Part shown: in pieces, positions 24,428 through 33,553 of the stretch
How the letters are laid out: the number at the start of each line of letters is the position of its first letter
Position numbering within the stretch: position 1 is the stretch's first letter
From: an uncultured Clostridia bacterium
GTDB taxonomy: Bacteria; Bacillota; Clostridia; Christensenellales; UBA1242
Direction of reading: 5' to 3'
Assembly: GCA_944376825.1 (NCBI GenBank)
Contig: CALWDY010000011.1
Coordinates: forward strand, 1 to 51,040
DNA length: 51,040 bases
The notes under the pieces: generated by a model
What the model saw: only the letters and a program-made list of their open reading frames with translations
Database searches by the model: none
Told to the model about the DNA's origin: nothing
Position numbers and translations under genes: made by a program

Positions 24428-26519
24428 ATTGCTTATAATTAAAAATTTTAATTTAGATGAAAAAGATAAAATATTATTTAACGATATTTGCAAAAATGTT
24501 GATGATGCCAAAAAAGAAAAAATAATAAAAATAATTAATAATTTAATTAAATTTAGATTGGATTTAGACTCAATATTAGCGTATTTGGCATATGAATTAA
24601 ATTATAATTTAAATGAAAATAATGCAGATGACGATATATTAAATGTTTACAACTCTTTGATGACAAATTTTAAAATAACAGAGGGTATGTCAAAACAAGA
24701 ACAGGCTGATGTTTTAAGAAAAATGTTTATTGCAATGAGCAAAGATGTTAGGGTAATTGTTATAAAACTGTATATTATGCTTTATGACATCTCAAATTAC
24801 ACTTTGCCACTCACTCAAAAACAGCATCAAAGTTTGTTGGATGTAAGGGAAATTTATGCACCACTTGCAGAAAGATTGGGGCTAAACTCTTTAAAATCAG
24901 AACTTGAAGATTATTGTTTAAAACTTTTAAATCCAAAAACCTATGAAAATCTTTCAAAAAGTTTAATGTTGCAAAAAGATGCAAACCAAAAGCAAATTGA
25001 TATAACAACAAAGAAATTGCAGGATATCTTAAAAGAATTAAACTTAAATGATTCTACTATTATGTCAAGGCAAAAACACTTTTCAAGCATTTATAAAAAA
25101 ATTAAAACAAAAGGTCTTTCACTTGCAAATATATACGACTTAATTGCAGTTAGAGTTGTTGTTAATACTGTTGAAGAATGCTACATGGTTTTGGGGAAAA
25201 TTCATGGGATTTATAAACCTATGGAAGGAAGATTTAAAGATTATATTGCATCTCCTAAACCAAATGGATATCAATCTTTGCACACAACGATAATTGCCGA
25301 GAATGAACGACCTCTGGAAATTCAAATAAGAACATACGAAATGCACAAACTGGCAGAGTTTGGTGTTTTTGCCCATTGGCTTTACAAAGAAAAGAAAAAC
25401 AAATTAAGTGAACTAGATAAAAAAATATCGTGGCTACGCGAAATTATGGAATCTTCAAAAGATTTGTCCGGAGAAGAGTTTATAGACACTCTTCGAACAA
25501 ACTTGTGTGAAGGACAAATCTATGTTCAAACCCCAAAGGGAAAAGTTTTAGAATTTGTAGAAGGCGCAACCGTTCTTGATTTTGCATATAGCATTCATTC
25601 GGAAATTGGAAACACTTGTGTTGGTGCAAAGATTAATGGAAACATTAAACCGCTTTCAACAAAAATGAAAAATGGAGATATAGTTGAAATTATAACTTCA
25701 CAAAATTCAAAAGGTCCATCAAAAGACTGGCTTAAAATTGTAAAAACATCTTCTGCAAAATCAAAAATAAATTCCTATTTTAAGCATGAATTAAAAGAAG
25801 AAAATATAAAGTTGGGCATAAGCATGTTGGAACAAGCAATAAAAACAAAAGGTTATTCTCCAAATAAATTGCTTGTTGATAAATATTTAAATTTAGAACA
25901 ATTTAAATATGTTTTTAACACAAAAGAAGAACTATTTGCGTCTATTGGTTACGGAAGTGTACCGGTAAACAATATTTGCAATAAACTTTGTCAATTATAT
26001 GAACAAGATCATAAGGATGAAATATTAAATAAACAACTTAAACAAACAACAAATTCGCTAACCATAAAAAGAAATAAAGATGGAATACTGGTTGATGGTG
26101 ATAGCGGAATGCTTATTAGATATGCAGGTTGTTGCTCTCCTGTTTTTGGCGAAAATATTATAGGTTATATTTCTAGGGGAAGAGGTGTAACTATTCATAG
26201 ACAAGATTGTTCAAATTTAAAATATTTAGAAAATGAAAGACTTATTGATGCCGTTTGGGATGATAAAATGGAAAGCAGAACAACAAGTGTGTTGGTTAAA
26301 ATTGTTTCTTCAAAATCAGATAAATTTTTGCTTACACTAACACAAGAATTAGTGGGAGCAGGTTATAGAATTTTGGGGTTGGACAGTAAAGAAAATGCTC
26401 AGGATAAAATTGTAACAACGGCAAAAATAGAGGTTCATAAACAAGAAGATTTAACAAAAATAACAAACATTATTAAAGAAATTAAATGTGTTGAAGATAT
26501 ATTTAGGGTGGGGCAATAA
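24414..26519 (+). CDS. relA: RelA/SpoT-family (p)ppGpp synthetase with degenerate hydrolase domain
   Basis: Stringent-response enzyme, 701 residues. The synthetase domain is intact: RQKHFSSIYKKIK, YDLIAVRVVV, GRFKDYIASPKPNGYQSLHTT, EIQIRT. TGS (QIYVQTPKGKVLEF) and C-terminal ACT domains follow, with a CCSPV zinc-finger/CC-type segment between. The N-terminal HD domain is shrunken: the usual HDxxED motif cannot be found, and KLADRLHNMR reads KLYIMLYDIS (residues 118-127), losing the metal-binding Asp and His. It is therefore predicted to make but not break (p)ppGpp. It lies between recJ and hemZ; hemZ starts at its stop (TAATG). Confidence 0.93.
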   Translation: MEEIKLLIIKNFNLDEKDKILFNDICKNVDDAKKEKIIKIINNLIKFRLDLDSILAYLAYELNYNLNENNADDDILNVYNSLMTNFKITEGMSKQEQADVLRKMFIAMSKDVRVIVIKLYIMLYDISNYTLPLTQKQHQSLLDVREIYAPLAERLGLNSLKSELEDYCLKLLNPKTYENLSKSLMLQKDANQKQIDITTKKLQDILKELNLNDSTIMSRQKHFSSIYKKIKTKGLSLANIYDLIAVRVVVNTVEECYMVLGKIHGIYKPMEGRFKDYIASPKPNGYQSLHTTIIAENERPLEIQIRTYEMHKLAEFGVFAHWLYKEKKNKLSELDKKISWLREIMESSKDLSGEEFIDTLRTNLCEGQIYVQTPKGKVLEFVEGATVLDFAYSIHSEIGNTCVGAKINGNIKPLSTKMKNGDIVEIITSQNSKGPSKDWLKIVKTSSAKSKINSYFKHELKEENIKLGISMLEQAIKTKGYSPNKLLVDKYLNLEQFKYVFNTKEELFASIGYGSVPVNNICNKLCQLYEQDHKDEILNKQLKQTTNSLTIKRNKDGILVDGDSGMLIRYAGCCSPVFGENIIGYISRGRGVTIHRQDCSNLKYLENERLIDAVWDDKMESRTTSVLVKIVSSKSDKFLLTLTQELVGAGYRILGLDSKENAQDKIVTTAKIEVHKQEDLTKITNIIKEIKCVEDIFRVGQ

Positions 26520-27940
26520 TGAAGATAATAACCAACTATGAAAAAGTTGAGAATGATTTATATGATGTGATGCACTTGTTTTATCCCGATTCAAAATTGG
26601 ATGAGGAAAAACCAATGCTTAAACATGTTATGGAAAGAAACAAAAATATTATTAAAAATAGTTATACTATTGAAGATAATGAAGGTGTTTTTTCGTTTGA
26701 AGAACAAAAAGAAATTAAATTTTTGCAAGATGATTTAGAAGAAAAAAGACAAATAAAACGCTTTATTAAATTATCTTTATACAAAATGCTTTCAAATCAT
26801 TTCTCAAAAAATTTGCCATGGGGTTCTCTTACTGGTATAAGACCAACAAAAATAGGGTATGACCTTTTAAAACAAGGTGTAGAACCTTATATGCTTAAAG
26901 AAGCACTTATGGAAAACTTTCTTGTTAGTGAAGAAAAGGCAAAACTTGTTAGCAATGTAATTCAAAATCAAAAGTGTATAATTAGAAATGACAAATTGGT
27001 TGATTTGTATATAAACATACCTTTTTGTCCAACAAGATGTAGCTATTGTTCATTTATTTCAAGCGAGTATGATAGGGTAAAAAATTTAATGCCAGAGTAT
27101 TTGAATGCATTAATTAAAGAAATAAATATAACAAAAAAATTGATTTTTGAAAATTCATATGTTTTAAGAACTATATACATTGGCGGTGGAACTCCAACAG
27201 TTTTGTCTAGCGATGAACTAGATTTGCTTTTAAGCAACTTAAATTATCCTGTAAGTGAGTTTACAGTTGAATGTGGTAGGCCTGACACTATAACAAAAGA
27301 AAAACTAGAAGTTTTGAAAAAACACAATGTAACAAGAATAAGCATAAATCCTCAAACTTTTAGCGATGCAACTTTAAAACGAATAGGCAGAAAACATACA
27401 GTAAAGGATATTTTAGAGGCGTATAAAACTGCTTTGCCATTTGAATTTGTTATTAATATGGATTTGATTGCGGGATTGCCAAATGAAACGCTAAGATCTT
27501 TTAAAAAAAGTATTGACACAGCAATAGAACTCGCGCCTGATAACATTACCGTTCATACTTTATCAATGAAAAATGGTTCTATATTTGCAAATAATTTAGA
27601 TGTAGAAAAAAACACAACAACAGAAGACATGATTAAATATGCCAGTGAAACATTAAAGAAAAATGGGTATAAACCTTATTATCTATATCGTCAAAAAAAT
27701 CAAATTCAGTGTCAAGAAAATGTCGGCTATTTTAAAGAAAAAGTTTGCTTGTTCAATGTTGACAGCATGGAAGAATGCTTGTCTATATTGGCATGTGGGG
27801 CAAATGCTATCTCCAAAAGAGTTTATAATATTGACAACAGAATTGAAAGATTTGCAAATGTGAAAGATGTTAGAGAATATATTTCTAGAATTGATGAAAT
27901 GATAGAAAAAAAGATTAATCTATTTACAAAAAAACACTAG
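26519..27940 (+). CDS. hemZ: HemZ-type radical SAM protein (coproporphyrinogen dehydrogenase family)
   Basis: 473-residue radical SAM protein. The 4Fe-4S motif is CPTRCSYC near residue 170, followed by [19 protein letters not shown] and [16 protein letters not shown]. The N-terminal part (about 1-160) with [12 protein letters not shown] is specific to the HemZ group. HemZ is annotated as an oxygen-independent coproporphyrinogen oxidase, but no other haem genes are seen here, so the true substrate is open. It is coupled to relA by an overlapping TAATG, the usual Clostridia neighbourhood. Confidence 0.88.
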   Translation: MKIITNYEKVENDLYDVMHLFYPDSKLDEEKPMLKHVMERNKNIIKNSYTIEDNEGVFSFEEQKEIKFLQDDLEEKRQIKRFIKLSLYKMLSNHFSKNLPWGSLTGIRPTKIGYDLLKQGVEPYMLKEALMENFLVSEEKAKLVSNVIQNQKCIIRNDKLVDLYINIPFCPTRCSYCSFISSEYDRVKNLMPEYLNALIKEINITKKLIFENSYVLRTIYIGGGTPTVLSSDELDLLLSNLNYPVSEFTVECGRPDTITKEKLEVLKKHNVTRISINPQTFSDATLKRIGRKHTVKDILEAYKTALPFEFVINMDLIAGLPNETLRSFKKSIDTAIELAPDNITVHTLSMKNGSIFANNLDVEKNTTTEDMIKYASETLKKNGYKPYYLYRQKNQIQCQENVGYFKEKVCLFNVDSMEECLSILACGANAISKRVYNIDNRIERFANVKDVREYISRIDEMIEKKINLFTKKH

Positions 27941-27966
27941 ACTTATAAATTGTGGTATGGTATACT
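27938..27966 (+). promoter_or_regulatory. Promoter of rpsO
   Basis: TAGACT (27938-27943), a 17-base spacer and TATACT (27961-27966), beginning at the stop codon of hemZ. Confidence 0.7.
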
Positions 27967-27972
27967 TTTTTT

Positions 27973-28046
27973 GTCCGTTGGCACAGGTGATCGATTTTCC
28001 TCTAACGATATCCTTTGTTTACGGCATAAATTTGATAGGAGGAAAA
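27973..28046 (+). ncRNA. Structured leader of rpsO, candidate S15 autoregulatory element
   Basis: About 75 bases between promoter and gene. GGTGATCG (27987-27994) can pair with CGATATCC (28005-28012) with a two-base internal loop, and CCG near 27973 with CGG near 28022. Ribosomal protein S15 regulates its own mRNA through unrelated leader structures in several phyla, so a new leader class is plausible. No match to a named class can be claimed. Confidence 0.45.
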
Positions 28047-28307
28047 ATGGAAAAAGAAAGAAAACAAGAGATTATCTCAAAGTTTGCTCAATCAAAAAAT
28101 GACACTGGTTCTATTCAAGTTCAAGTTGCACTTTTAACAGAAAGAATTAATGAACTTACAGAACACTTAAAAGCAAACAAAAAAGATAATCATTCAAGAA
28201 GAGGCCTTTTAAAAATGGTTGGAAAAAGAAAGGGTTTCTTGGCTTATCTTGAAAAGAAAGATATCGATGCATATCGTAAACTTAAAAAGCAATTAAATAT
28301 AAGATAA
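28047..28307 (+). CDS. rpsO: 30S ribosomal protein S15
   Basis: 86 residues; binds the central domain of 16S rRNA early in 30S assembly. ATG at 28047 follows AGGAGG; a longer frame from 27957 would include leader RNA and no conserved residues. Family blocks seen: [44 protein letters not shown]. It lies upstream of pnp in the common rpsO-pnp order, with a hairpin between. Confidence 0.97.
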   Translation: MEKERKQEIISKFAQSKNDTGSIQVQVALLTERINELTEHLKANKKDNHSRRGLLKMVGKRKGFLAYLEKKDIDAYRKLKKQLNIR

Positions 28308-28310
28308 TTT

Positions 28311-28335
28311 AAGGGGCAATTACCCCTTATTTTTT
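28311..28335 (+). terminator. Hairpin between rpsO and pnp
   Basis: AAGGGG (28311-28316) pairs with CCCCTT (28323-28328), then ATTTTTT. No separate promoter is obvious before pnp (start 28353), so this may be a partial terminator or processing site controlling pnp read-through. Confidence 0.8.
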
Positions 28336-28352
28336 AGTTAAAAGAGGTAAAA

Positions 28353-30443
28353 ATGAATAATATAGCAAAAGTGTTTGAAACCGAAATAGGTGGCAAAAAA
28401 GTTGTTGTAGAAACAGGGAAATATTGTGAACAATCAAATGGCTCTTGTATTGTTAGATGTGGCGAAACAGTTGTAATGGTAAATGTTACAATGGCAAAAC
28501 AAGCAAGAGAAGGAATAGATTTTTTTCCGCTAGGGGTTGATTTTGAAGAAAAAATGTATTCGGTTGGAAAAATTCCGGGTGGATACAAAAAAAGAGAAGG
28601 TAGACCTGCCGACAAAGCTATACTTGTATCAAGGCTTATTGATAGACCTCTTAGACCTTTATTCCCAAAAGGGTTTTATAATGATGTTTCTGTGGTTGCA
28701 ACTGCACTTTCAGTTGATCCAGATGTGGCAATTGAACCACTTGCAATGCTTGGTTCTTCTATTGCTTTAACAATTTCGGATATTCCATTTCAAGGGCCAA
28801 CAGGTTCGGTTTTAGTTTCTTGCGTTGATGGGAAATTTATAGTTAATGCAACTGAAAAAGAAAGAGAGCAAAGTTCTATGCACTTAACAGTAAGCGGAAC
28901 AAGCGAAGCGATATTAATGGTTGAAGCTGGCGCAAACGAAGTAAGTGAAGAAATTATGCTTGATGCAATTATGTTTGCACATGAAGAAATTAAAAAACAA
29001 GTTGAATTTCAATTGAAAATGAAAGCAGAAATTGGAAAAGAAGTTGCATCTTATGTAAGTTATCTTCCAAAAGAGGATGTTGAAAGTGCAGTAAGAGAAT
29101 TTGCTTATGACAAATTGGTAAATGCGCTTGATACTTTTGATAGAGAAACAAGACAACATAACCAAGAAGAAGTTGATTTATTGGTAAAAGAGCATTTCTC
29201 ATCTCAGTTTGAAGATAGAGAAAGAGAAATAGGTGATGTTTTGTATAAACTCACAAAAGAAATCGTAAGAAATAAAATATTAAATGTCGGTGTTAGACCA
29301 GACGGAAGAAAATTAACAGAAATTAGGCCAATATGGTGCGAAGTTGGCGTTCTTCCAAGAGTACATGGTACGGGTGTGTTTACAAGAGGTCAAACACAAG
29401 TTTTAACAACTTGCACACTAGGACCAATTTCTGATGCACAAAAAATGGAAATATTAGACGAAGATGAAGAAATAAAAAGATATATTCATCACTATAATAT
29501 GCCACCATATGCAACTGGCGAGGCAAGACCTTTAAAATCTCCGGGTAGAAGAGAAATTGGGCATGGTGCACTTGCAGAAAGAGCATTAGTACCAGTTATT
29601 CCAAGTGAAGAAGAATTTCCATATGCAATAAGACTTGTAAGTGAAGTGCTTTCATCAAATGGTTCTTCATCAATGGCAAGTACTTGTGGATCAACATTAG
29701 CACTTATGGATGCAGGTGTTCCAATAAAATCTCCTGTTGCGGGAATTGCTATGGGGCTTATTAAAGATGCACAAAGTGATAGAGTTGCAGTTTTGAGCGA
29801 TATACAAGGTCTTGAAGACTTTTTAGGAGATATGGACTTTAAGGTTACAGGAACAACAAAAGGTGTAACCGCTATCCAAATGGACATCAAAATTAAGGGT
29901 ATTGATAAAAAGATATTGACAACAGCACTAGAACAAGCAAGACAAGGCAGATTGTATATTTTAGACAAAATGTTATCGGTTATTGAAAAACCAAGACCAC
30001 AATTGTCAAAATATGCACCAAAGATTATAACATTCTCAATTAACCCAGATAAAATTAAAGATGTAATTGGTTCTGGTGGAAAAGTAATTAACAAAATTAT
30101 TGATGAAACGCATGTTAAAATAGACATTGATGACGATGGACAAGTGTTTATTGCAACACCTGATGAGGCAATGGCTCAAAGGGCAAAAGAAATTATTTTG
30201 GCTATTGCAGAAGATTTTGAAGTTGGAAAAATTTATTCTGCAAAAGTTGTAAGAATTATGAATTTTGGAGCATTTGTAGAGGTTGCACAAGGGAAAGAAG
30301 GAATGATTCACATTTCAAAACTTTCTTCAAAAAGAGTTGAAAAGGTTGAAGATGTTGTAAAAGTTGGAGATACTGTTCAAGTTGAAGTTATCAAAATTGA
30401 TGATAAAGGAAGAGTAGATTTTAAACTTGTTGCAAAAGAATAA
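28353..30443 (+). CDS. pnp: Polyribonucleotide nucleotidyltransferase (PNPase)
   Basis: Phosphorolytic 3'-5' exoribonuclease and mRNA turnover enzyme. 696 residues: first RNase PH domain, an all-helical linker (about 230-300), a second RNase PH domain (GVRPDGRKLTEIRPI, FTRGQTQVLT, SPGRREIGHGALAERAL, SEVLSSNGSSSMAS), a KH domain (IKDVIGSGGKVINKI) and an S1 domain (FGAFVEVAQGKEGMIHISKL). It is slightly short at the C-terminus, without a long tail. AGAGG ribosome binding site. Confidence 0.97.
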   Translation: MNNIAKVFETEIGGKKVVVETGKYCEQSNGSCIVRCGETVVMVNVTMAKQAREGIDFFPLGVDFEEKMYSVGKIPGGYKKREGRPADKAILVSRLIDRPLRPLFPKGFYNDVSVVATALSVDPDVAIEPLAMLGSSIALTISDIPFQGPTGSVLVSCVDGKFIVNATEKEREQSSMHLTVSGTSEAILMVEAGANEVSEEIMLDAIMFAHEEIKKQVEFQLKMKAEIGKEVASYVSYLPKEDVESAVREFAYDKLVNALDTFDRETRQHNQEEVDLLVKEHFSSQFEDREREIGDVLYKLTKEIVRNKILNVGVRPDGRKLTEIRPIWCEVGVLPRVHGTGVFTRGQTQVLTTCTLGPISDAQKMEILDEDEEIKRYIHHYNMPPYATGEARPLKSPGRREIGHGALAERALVPVIPSEEEFPYAIRLVSEVLSSNGSSSMASTCGSTLALMDAGVPIKSPVAGIAMGLIKDAQSDRVAVLSDIQGLEDFLGDMDFKVTGTTKGVTAIQMDIKIKGIDKKILTTALEQARQGRLYILDKMLSVIEKPRPQLSKYAPKIITFSINPDKIKDVIGSGGKVINKIIDETHVKIDIDDDGQVFIATPDEAMAQRAKEIILAIAEDFEVGKIYSAKVVRIMNFGAFVEVAQGKEGMIHISKLSSKRVEKVEDVVKVGDTVQVEVIKIDDKGRVDFKLVAKE

Positions 30444-30444
30444 C

Positions 30445-30473
30445 AAAAAAATGAACTTAGGTTCATTTTTTTT
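30445..30473 (+). terminator. Terminator after pnp
   Basis: ATGAAC (30451-30456) pairs with GTTCAT (30461-30466) within flanking A and T runs. Confidence 0.8.
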
Positions 30474-30487
30474 ATGAAAAATTAGTA

Positions 30488-30516
30488 TTGCAAACCTATT
30501 TTTTTTATGTTAGACT
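30488..30516 (+). promoter_or_regulatory. Promoter of rnr
   Basis: TTGCAA (30488-30493), a 17-base spacer and TAGACT (30511-30516) with an extended TGT ahead of it. Confidence 0.7.
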
Positions 30517-30540
30517 GAAAACATAAAAGTTGGGGGTGTA

Positions 30541-32673
30541 ATGGAATTAAAAGATAAAATTTTTGATAAAATGGTTGAAGAAAAATTATTCGGGAAAAAT
30601 TATATTTCCATAATAAACAAACTTTCAAAATTGTTTCATACAAATGCAAAAAGTATTGTAAAACAATTACAAGATTTAAAAGAAGAAAAATCAATAAAGT
30701 TTACTAAAAAAACTTTTATTAATTGCAAACCTTTATATAAAGGTGTGTATTTTCCTAGCAATAAAGATTTTGGCTATGTAATTATAGATGGCATGACAAA
30801 TAAATTTGTTATAGAAGACGCAAAGGGTGCGTTAAATGGTGACATTGTTCAAGTGTTCATAAATAACAAAAATGTGCCAAGGGCAACAATAAGTGAAATA
30901 GTAAAAAGAAATACTCAAAACATTACGGGAAGAGTAATAAAAACGCAAAGTGGCAGTTTTGCCTTTATTCCAGATTTAAAAGAATTTGGTGAAATTATTG
31001 CAATTCCACAAGATGAAACTTCAAAAAGTGCTGTTGACCATAAATGTATAATAAGCATTTTAAATTCTGCAAATAATTTAATTAAAGTTGGAAAAATTGA
31101 AAAAGTTTTAGGTCTTGCCGGCGACCCAATTGCAGAAAATGTTGCAATTGCAAGTAAATATGGTTTTGTTAAGGAATTTCCTGATGCTGTTAACAACGAA
31201 GTTGAAAATATCCCTACCTGTGTTACAGAAGAAGAGTGCATGAAAAGATTAGATTTAAGGGATAAAAATTTCATTACAGTTGACCCCGCAACATGTAAAG
31301 ATATGGATGATGCAATTTACATAGAAGAAACAGAAAAAGGCTACAAAATATATGTTGCAATTGCAGATGTCGCTCACTATGTTAAATTAAATAGTGAAAT
31401 AGACAAGGAGGCTTTTAAAAGAGGAACTAGTGATTATTTGGGTGACGGAGTTTATCCAATGCTTCCAGAAAAATTATCTAATGGTATTTGTTCTCTTAAT
31501 GAAAAGGTTGATAGGTTAGTAAGGGTAACAATTATTGAGATTGATAAAAATGGAAATATATTGAAAACTAAATTAGCACCAGCAGTTATTAATTCAAAAC
31601 ATAAGTTAAGTTACGACATTGCTGACGATATCCATTTCAATAAAAATAACGCTGATAAAGAATATGAAGATATAAAAAATCAAATTGACATGATGTTTAA
31701 AGCATCTGATATTTTGGTTAAAGTTAGAAAAGATAGAGGTGCACTTTTTATTGAAAGTAAAGAACCAACTTTTATTTTGGATGAAACTAAAACGCAAGTT
31801 CTAGATGTAGTTGATCATCACAGTGAACTTGAATCTACAAAAATAATTGAGTCTTTTATGATTTTAAACAATGAGGTTGTTGGTAAATTTTTTATAGATA
31901 ACAATATTTTTACATTGTTTAGGGTTCATGACAAGCCTCAAGTTTCACAAGTTATTGAATTAAATAATGTTCTAACAAATTTTAATATTGAGAATGTGCA
32001 ACAAGACGTAAAAAGTTATCAAAGGGTTGCTGAAAAGATAAAAGAAAACAAATATAATGATTATTTATCTATGAAAATTTTAAGGTCAATGCAAAAAGCA
32101 GTTTATAGCCCTAAAACAATAGGTCATTTTGGTTTGGCATCACCAAATTATTTGCATTTTACTTCACCAATAAGAAGATATGCAGATCTTGTTGTTCATA
32201 GAATTTTAAAATCTTATGAAAAAGATAAAAAATACTTGCCATCATTTGAAACCTTAGAGTTTATTGGGAAACATATAAGCGAAAGAGAAAAAAATGCAAC
32301 ATTATCTGAAAATGAAAGTAATAAACTTATGTTTGTTATGTGGGCAGAAAAACACTTAAATGAAGTTTTGGACGGCGAAATATTTGATTTTACCGAAAAT
32401 GGTGTTATTGTTAAGCATAATCTTGTTGAAATTTATATACCTTATACAAACTTTGGACAATTATCCGTTGGTGGATACAAATTAAACAGCACTATGACTT
32501 GTCTTACCAACAAAAGAACAGGAGAAACATATACAATAGGTGATAATTTAAAATTTAAAATAACATCTGCAAGTAGAATTAATAGAACAATAACAGCAAC
32601 AACTGATTTATTACATGTGAAAACTATAAATACAAACAAACAAAACGATTTAGATAAAGATATGACTCTATAA
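30541..32673 (+). CDS. rnr: Ribonuclease R
   Basis: Hydrolytic 3'-5' exoribonuclease that degrades structured RNA. 710 residues: N-terminal winged helix (about 1-60), two cold-shock domains, the RNB domain with the metal-binding aspartates in TVDPATCKDMDDAIYI, DYLGDGVYPMLPEKLSNGICSL, the HFTSPIRRYADLVVHR block, and a C-terminal S1 domain (GEIFDFTENGVIVKHNLVEIYI). Start ATG 30541 follows TTGGGGGTG. smpB, often next to rnr, is not here. Confidence 0.95.
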   Translation: MELKDKIFDKMVEEKLFGKNYISIINKLSKLFHTNAKSIVKQLQDLKEEKSIKFTKKTFINCKPLYKGVYFPSNKDFGYVIIDGMTNKFVIEDAKGALNGDIVQVFINNKNVPRATISEIVKRNTQNITGRVIKTQSGSFAFIPDLKEFGEIIAIPQDETSKSAVDHKCIISILNSANNLIKVGKIEKVLGLAGDPIAENVAIASKYGFVKEFPDAVNNEVENIPTCVTEEECMKRLDLRDKNFITVDPATCKDMDDAIYIEETEKGYKIYVAIADVAHYVKLNSEIDKEAFKRGTSDYLGDGVYPMLPEKLSNGICSLNEKVDRLVRVTIIEIDKNGNILKTKLAPAVINSKHKLSYDIADDIHFNKNNADKEYEDIKNQIDMMFKASDILVKVRKDRGALFIESKEPTFILDETKTQVLDVVDHHSELESTKIIESFMILNNEVVGKFFIDNNIFTLFRVHDKPQVSQVIELNNVLTNFNIENVQQDVKSYQRVAEKIKENKYNDYLSMKILRSMQKAVYSPKTIGHFGLASPNYLHFTSPIRRYADLVVHRILKSYEKDKKYLPSFETLEFIGKHISEREKNATLSENESNKLMFVMWAEKHLNEVLDGEIFDFTENGVIVKHNLVEIYIPYTNFGQLSVGGYKLNSTMTCLTNKRTGETYTIGDNLKFKITSASRINRTITATTDLLHVKTINTNKQNDLDKDMTL

Positions 32674-32674
32674 T

Positions 32675-32705
32675 AAAACTCTACCAGATGTGCTGGTAGA
32701 GTTTT
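32675..32705 (+). terminator. Terminator after rnr
   Basis: Perfect 13-bp arms AAAACTCTACCAG (32675-32687) and CTGGTAGAGTTTT (32693-32705) around ATGTG. Confidence 0.9.
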
Positions 32706-32755
32706 ATTATGTGTAAAATTATAATAATAAAAAATTATGATGCATATTATGTTAT

Positions 32756-33469
32756 ATGAAAAAAATATCAGAAAAATTTTTTAGAAATTATATTGTAAAC
32801 GGTTTTATTTTTTTAATGTTTATAGGTTTGTTTTCTTTGTCATTTTTGGGGCAAACATCACAAGTTTTTAGCTCTAATTCCTATTCGCCTTATTACAACG
32901 GTAATACTAATTCAAATTATGTTTCTTTAATGTTTAATGTTTACATGGGGACTGAATATTTGGATGGAATTTTGGAAATATTAGAAAAAACAAACTCAAA
33001 AGCAACATTTTTTGTTGGTGGAAGTTGGGCTGTAAAAAACAGCGAAATGTTGAAAAAAATTTATGATTATGGTCATGAAATTGGAAATCATGGATATTGG
33101 CACAAGGACCATAAACAATTAAGTATAGAAAAAAACATGAGTGAAATTAGTTTAACTCATAAAGTTATAAAAGAACTTTTGGGTTACGATATGACCCTTT
33201 TTTCACCTCCAAGTGGTTCTTTTGGAAATAATACATTAAAGGTTGCGGGACAGTTGGGATATAAAACAATTATGTGGACAAAAGATACAATAGATTGGCG
33301 AGACAAGGATGAAAACTTAATTTACAACAGGGCAATAAAAAATCCCAAAGGGGGAGATTTAATACTTATGCATCCAACTGAGTGCACATTAAATGCACTT
33401 GAAAATATTATTTCATTTTACACTCAAAGTGGCTACAAATTGACAACAGTTTCCCAAAATATTGCATAA
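32756..33469 (+). CDS. ylxY: YlxY-like polysaccharide deacetylase-family protein
   Basis: 237-residue exported NodB-fold protein with an N-terminal signal anchor (about 13-35). NodB landmarks are KATFFVGGSWAVKN, GHEIGNHGYWH (two metal-type His), FSPPSGSF, IMWTKDTIDW and GGDLILMHPT. The first motif, TFDDG in active enzymes and FNVDWG in YlxY proteins, reads FNVYMG (Asn61, Tyr63), so the catalytic Asp is missing. YlxY/PdaB proteins are linked to spore-wall peptidoglycan. Activity is doubtful; a binding role is possible. No ribosome binding site precedes the ATG; TATTAT (32745-32750) ends 5 bases before it, so a leaderless mRNA is likely. Confidence 0.82.
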   Translation: MKKISEKFFRNYIVNGFIFLMFIGLFSLSFLGQTSQVFSSNSYSPYYNGNTNSNYVSLMFNVYMGTEYLDGILEILEKTNSKATFFVGGSWAVKNSEMLKKIYDYGHEIGNHGYWHKDHKQLSIEKNMSEISLTHKVIKELLGYDMTLFSPPSGSFGNNTLKVAGQLGYKTIMWTKDTIDWRDKDENLIYNRAIKNPKGGDLILMHPTECTLNALENIISFYTQSGYKLTTVSQNIA

Positions 33470-33475
33470 TAGGAC

Positions 33476-33504
33476 TTGGAAAAAATATTTAATAGTGCTA
33501 TAAT
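33476..33504 (+). promoter_or_regulatory. Promoter of ftsK-rimO-pgsA-cinA
   Basis: TTGGAA (33476-33481), a 17-base spacer and TATAAT (33499-33504), 49 bases before the GTG start of ftsK. Confidence 0.8.
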
Positions 33505-33553
33505 GTTCTTGCATTACTTTTTATGCTAATTTAGTAGTAGTGAGGAAAATATT

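Noticed and set aside
29492..30127. A 211-codon frame on the minus strand inside pnp
   Set aside because: It mirrors the conserved PNPase coding sequence, has no promoter or ribosome binding site and no recognisable domain; it is a shadow of codon bias.
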